A stretch of 64,000 nt of DNA from Epithemia pelagica (taxonomy: Eukaryota; Bacillariophyta; Bacillariophyceae; Surirellales; Surirellaceae): positions 1,302,001 through 1,366,000 of the forward strand of contig OX337232.1 of NCBI GenBank assembly GCA_946965045.2, given 5' to 3'. A model generated the notes under the pieces. That model worked only from the letters and a program-made list of their open reading frames with translations, was not told the DNA's origin and did not search any database. Of the stretch, positions 61,005 through 64,000 are shown piece after piece. Numbering within the stretch: position 1 is the first letter of the stretch; each line of letters opens with the position of its first letter. The translations under genes were made by a program, and so were the position numbers.

Positions 61005-64000
61005 TCACGAACAAAGTTTATTGCTGGTAAAGTACTTTCGTCGCAACAAAAGGAGTGCATACTCGGCGATCACGGCGCCCAAGTAAATGACTGTCAGAAC
61101 ATTAAGTGCTTGGCGGGCATCGGTGTAGGGCCAATAACCCGACTGAGTTGCCAAGACATTTCCATTCCACTGCAAGCACGTGGCAAAACTACCACATGCT
61201 TTCTTGCTGTTGTGTTCAAATTGATCGGACAATACTCCAGCCGATGCCCAAAAGGTAAAAGACAATCGATACAACCACCTAATGCTTTCGGGAGCGTCGC
61301 GGGGCGTCGAAACAAAACCCGAGAAACAAAGATTGAGAAAGATGAACACCAGGTAGATTCGGTAAAACACGTGATGGCCATTCAGAGCCACTGACAAACA
61401 ACGTCCCATGCTCAACATACACAGCAAATACACGCATGTAAAGACGACTTGATTCGGAAAAGAGGACCAGTCCCAGTCCAAAATAACATAGGCAATGACC
61501 AAGGCCACAAATGTGGACAAGAGCGCAATGGAAAAACTGTATAGATGCGTCGCCATTTGATAGGACGCAGCAGAGATTCTTCTATCCTGCAACTCGTATC
61601 GATGTGCAAGCCAAATGCGGTTGCTCTGAAGAACATGATGTTGCAACAACAAAATAGGCACCAGCAATAACATCCAACATGCAAGCGTGAGAGTTCTGGG
61701 CGATTTTGCCGCCAAGGTTACAAAATAGGCCACAATTGCGAAAGCAAGCGGAATGACAAGGAAATCCCACACGTTGGATCCGTATGCCATGACGAGTCGC
61801 TCGCTCGTGGGCGATATCTGAGAGAATGGGTTTTTGCGGGGTAGCGATAAGGCCTGTTTGTCTCTCTTTGACCCGGTCGAAACATAGCATTCTTCTTCAT
61901 TCTGGTACGTAGATTCTTGTTTTGGACTGCATGTGTGACGATTTGTTTGGAAAGAATCACTGGTGTCCTGATGCACAAAAGTGCGTACACACTCCTCCAA
62001 AGTTTCCGATTCATCATTATTCAGCATATTCTGGAGGATAAGTCGATCTTCATCGAGAATTACCTTGCCTTGCCGAAGTACTGTCAATCGATCGATATGG
62101 TGCAACAGTAGAGGTTCTCGAAGGGACACTAAAATAACCAGGTTCGGATGCGTCTTAGTCAGATTGCTGCTTAGCCAGTGTAACAGATACGCACTCATTT
62201 CTGGAGACATATCATGAAAGGGCTGTATTCAAACAAGGAATAAAACCAATGTGAGCTGATGGTAGTTCCCCAAAGCAATGCATTTTCAAGAATGCTTTTT
62301 CGTACCTCATCCAAAAGCACTACAGATGGATCGGTCAACAAGGAAGCCGCAATGGCAAGGATGCGACGTTGACCATGTGTGAGACTGCCAATCTTGCTTG
62401 TATAAACTTCGGGTTCATACACATCGGTAGTCACGAGCGGGCTCTGATCTGGATGAAACATTCTTCTTGCTACAAACGCTTTGGATTCTTTGTTGCCGGA
62501 AGTGGAGTTATGATCGGCCGATGCAGGGAATGTTTCACTTCTTTCATTCATACTCGGTAGATCATTGTTCGGTGAAGAAGCGTTGCTGGTAGGATTGTCT
62601 GCTTCACTGCCGTCTTCGGACTGGACATCATCTTTCTCTTCCTCCTCAGTTCGTGGTCCGTTTTGTTTGCTACCATGAACCAAAGATGACAATCCTTTGG
62701 AGTGGGGAGAATCGTCCTTCTGGATGAAGCCATCCGCTTCATGTGGATTCCAAGCGCTATACGCTGACCGTACCATGTCCTGAACCTGTGTTGTCAGTGC
62801 CTTTCCCGCTCCATACAAATTGGCACAAACTTCCAAATACAAGGCCGGTGTTAGGGTGTCTACGGCAACCCTATCGTCTTGTCGCATGTACGTGACCCGC
62901 TCATAGAGGTCATTGTTGTGTGGTGCAGCCAAGATGGAACGTGTTCCATCGAGACGCATTCGAGGGGGAAGCTGTCCAGCAATGACCGACATCTTTCAAA
63001 GAAACAAAGCAGCAGGACACTGTGAGAGCTCCTGTTTTCTTTCACTTTGAAGCACGCATACACACATACCAGAGTGGACTTTCCCGATCCCGACGGTCCG
63101 ATCAAGCCATGAATCCTTCCCGGTGCTAACTCCAGATGAACATCGTCCAGAATGACATTGGACTTGGTTGTTTCTCGTTTCCAGCAACTACAAAGGGCAT
63201 TCGTTCGGAGAATTACGCTAACGTGAGAAAGTTTTACTCTTCGGCCCATTTCGTTGTCCTTTGGAGCGTTCGATGCGGTGTCCTCCACCAGCATCGCACC
63301 CTCGGTTTTTTGTTCGGTCTGGTCCTTATTTCCCGCTGAAGTACTGGGAGACTTGGGAGAGTGTGATTCGTTTGATGGTTGCAATACAAATGCGCAGACC
63401 TCTTCCTCCACGGTTCTGCTCTCTGTGCTTTTTCTTTCGCCGTGGTCGTCTTCATGCTCCAACATGCTAGATGAAGGGAGTTCCGTTCCCGAGTTCCCTC
63501 GACCTGGATCGGGATGGTCATTTTTATTGTTGTGTGGGGAGGTTCCACGACAAAAACGGAGGCGAATCACCATCGTCCTCCCTTGAAACCACAGTCCGGT
63601 GATCACAAACAACCCTAGGAAAGCCAACCACAAAATTTGCAAAACGGGGTTCACCTCGGCGTACGTCGAGTCCACCTCAAGCATGGCCTGACAGGTACGG
63701 GACAGGGTTTGATTATTGTCATTGCCCAGGGAGGAGGGATCGAGACAATTGGGACCAACACACTGGTCCACAACGAGTCCAACCTTTTGATTATTTCCTC
63801 TCCCGAGCAACGACGAGACACCGTCTTGGACAAAGAGTCCAATATAGTCACGAATGACTTTTTGCCCTGCACTGTGGCAAATTCCCAAACGTCCTGGTCG
63901 TACCAAAGAGTTGCTCCCAACTCGTACAAGAAGGGAACGGCAATGCCATATTCACCATCGGCCAAGTCACCCTGACTGCGGCAACGAATCTCAAACATAT
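61005..64000 (-). CDS. ABCG (white/brown type) half transporter, 5' partial, multi-exon
   Basis: Exons from the 3' end: 61005-62222, 62306-62992, 63070 to the window edge. The protein has an N-terminal luminal Cys-containing region, one early membrane span (LQILWLAFLGLFVITGLWFQ), and a nucleotide-binding domain with Walker A GLIGPSGSGKSTL, a long acidic insertion, signature LTHGQRRIL (LSGGQ variant), Walker B TDPSVVLLDEPFHDMSPEMS and a switch region (VILVSLREPLL). A C-terminal membrane domain of six likely spans follows. The ABC-then-membrane order is that of ABCG exporters. The splice sites interrupt Walker A and Walker B neatly in phase 0. Near 63880-63960 the best coding signal seems to move from one frame (GEYGIAVPFLYELGATLWYD) to another (GQKVIRDYIGLFVQDG), so a tiny intron, an error or a real frameshift may lie there. 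Confidence 0.75.

Noticed and set aside
1-64000. CRISPR arrays, bacterial operons, rRNA genes, tRNA genes
   Set aside because: No regularly spaced short repeats with unique spacers and no recognisable rRNA; I could not identify a convincing tRNA cloverleaf by eye. The sequence is clearly nuclear eukaryotic.

Overview
The window looks like nuclear DNA of a diatom (stramenopile alga). Evidence: small GT-AG introns of about 60-190 bp; a protein with the diatom-typical N-terminal block around NDVLCGRGG (DUF6824 type); an N-terminus with a plastid-type targeting signal (signal peptide followed by ARAF-VAP); and a eukaryotic gene set (syntaxin, nucleoporins, BRCA2, KEOPS subunit, ABCG transporter). 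Species cannot be named from sequence alone.

Layout. 1-6.1 kb: partial gene end, a syntaxin-16-like Qa-SNARE (3 exons, minus), a Nup50/RanBP1-domain nucleoporin (plus), a tiny complex I B12-like subunit (plus) and a two-exon Pcc1 KEOPS subunit (minus). 6.9-14 kb: a 5'-truncated PIF1-like helicase remnant split by a complete 6.15 kb DNA transposon (here TE-1, 7032-13183; inverted ends CACGTTCGACAAGG, 3-bp target duplication AAC). 14.5-31.6 kb: a PI-PLC-X-like ectoenzyme, a DUF6824 protein, BRCA2 with about 15 BRC repeats, a plastid-targeted HxxxD acyltransferase-lipocalin fusion, and a RING protein. 31.9-42.1 kb: a second DNA transposon (TE-2, about 10.2 kb; ends GGCCAATCCTTTAGCTC, flanked by TAA). 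It carries a DDE transposase, a SET-domain protein fused to a 2-oxoglutarate/Fe(II)-dioxygenase-like domain, and two small accessory genes. 42.1-43.8 kb: two MITE-like elements (TA- and TTAA-flanked). 44.5-64 kb: a second RING paralogue, three O-fucosyltransferase-like genes around a YkoF-like gene, a TPR-like gene, Nup35/Nup53, a SAM methyltransferase, and a 5'-truncated (by the window edge) ABCG half transporter.

The most unusual material is the mobile DNA. TE-2 appears to carry its own chromatin-type writer (SET) fused to a dioxygenase (possible eraser or hydroxylase). TE-1 and TE-2 have unlike transposases, but both hold a divergent pair of small genes (minus: no recognised family; plus: one short intron, acidic or basic tail) with the same 12-mer (CAACAATCAAAC or its complement) nearby. 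Two other items stand out: the acyltransferase-lipocalin fusion, which could act on xanthophylls, and the recent amplification of a two-BRC unit of about 387 bp in BRCA2.

Exon boundaries were inferred by eye from GT-AG sites, reading frame and family similarity. No database search was run.
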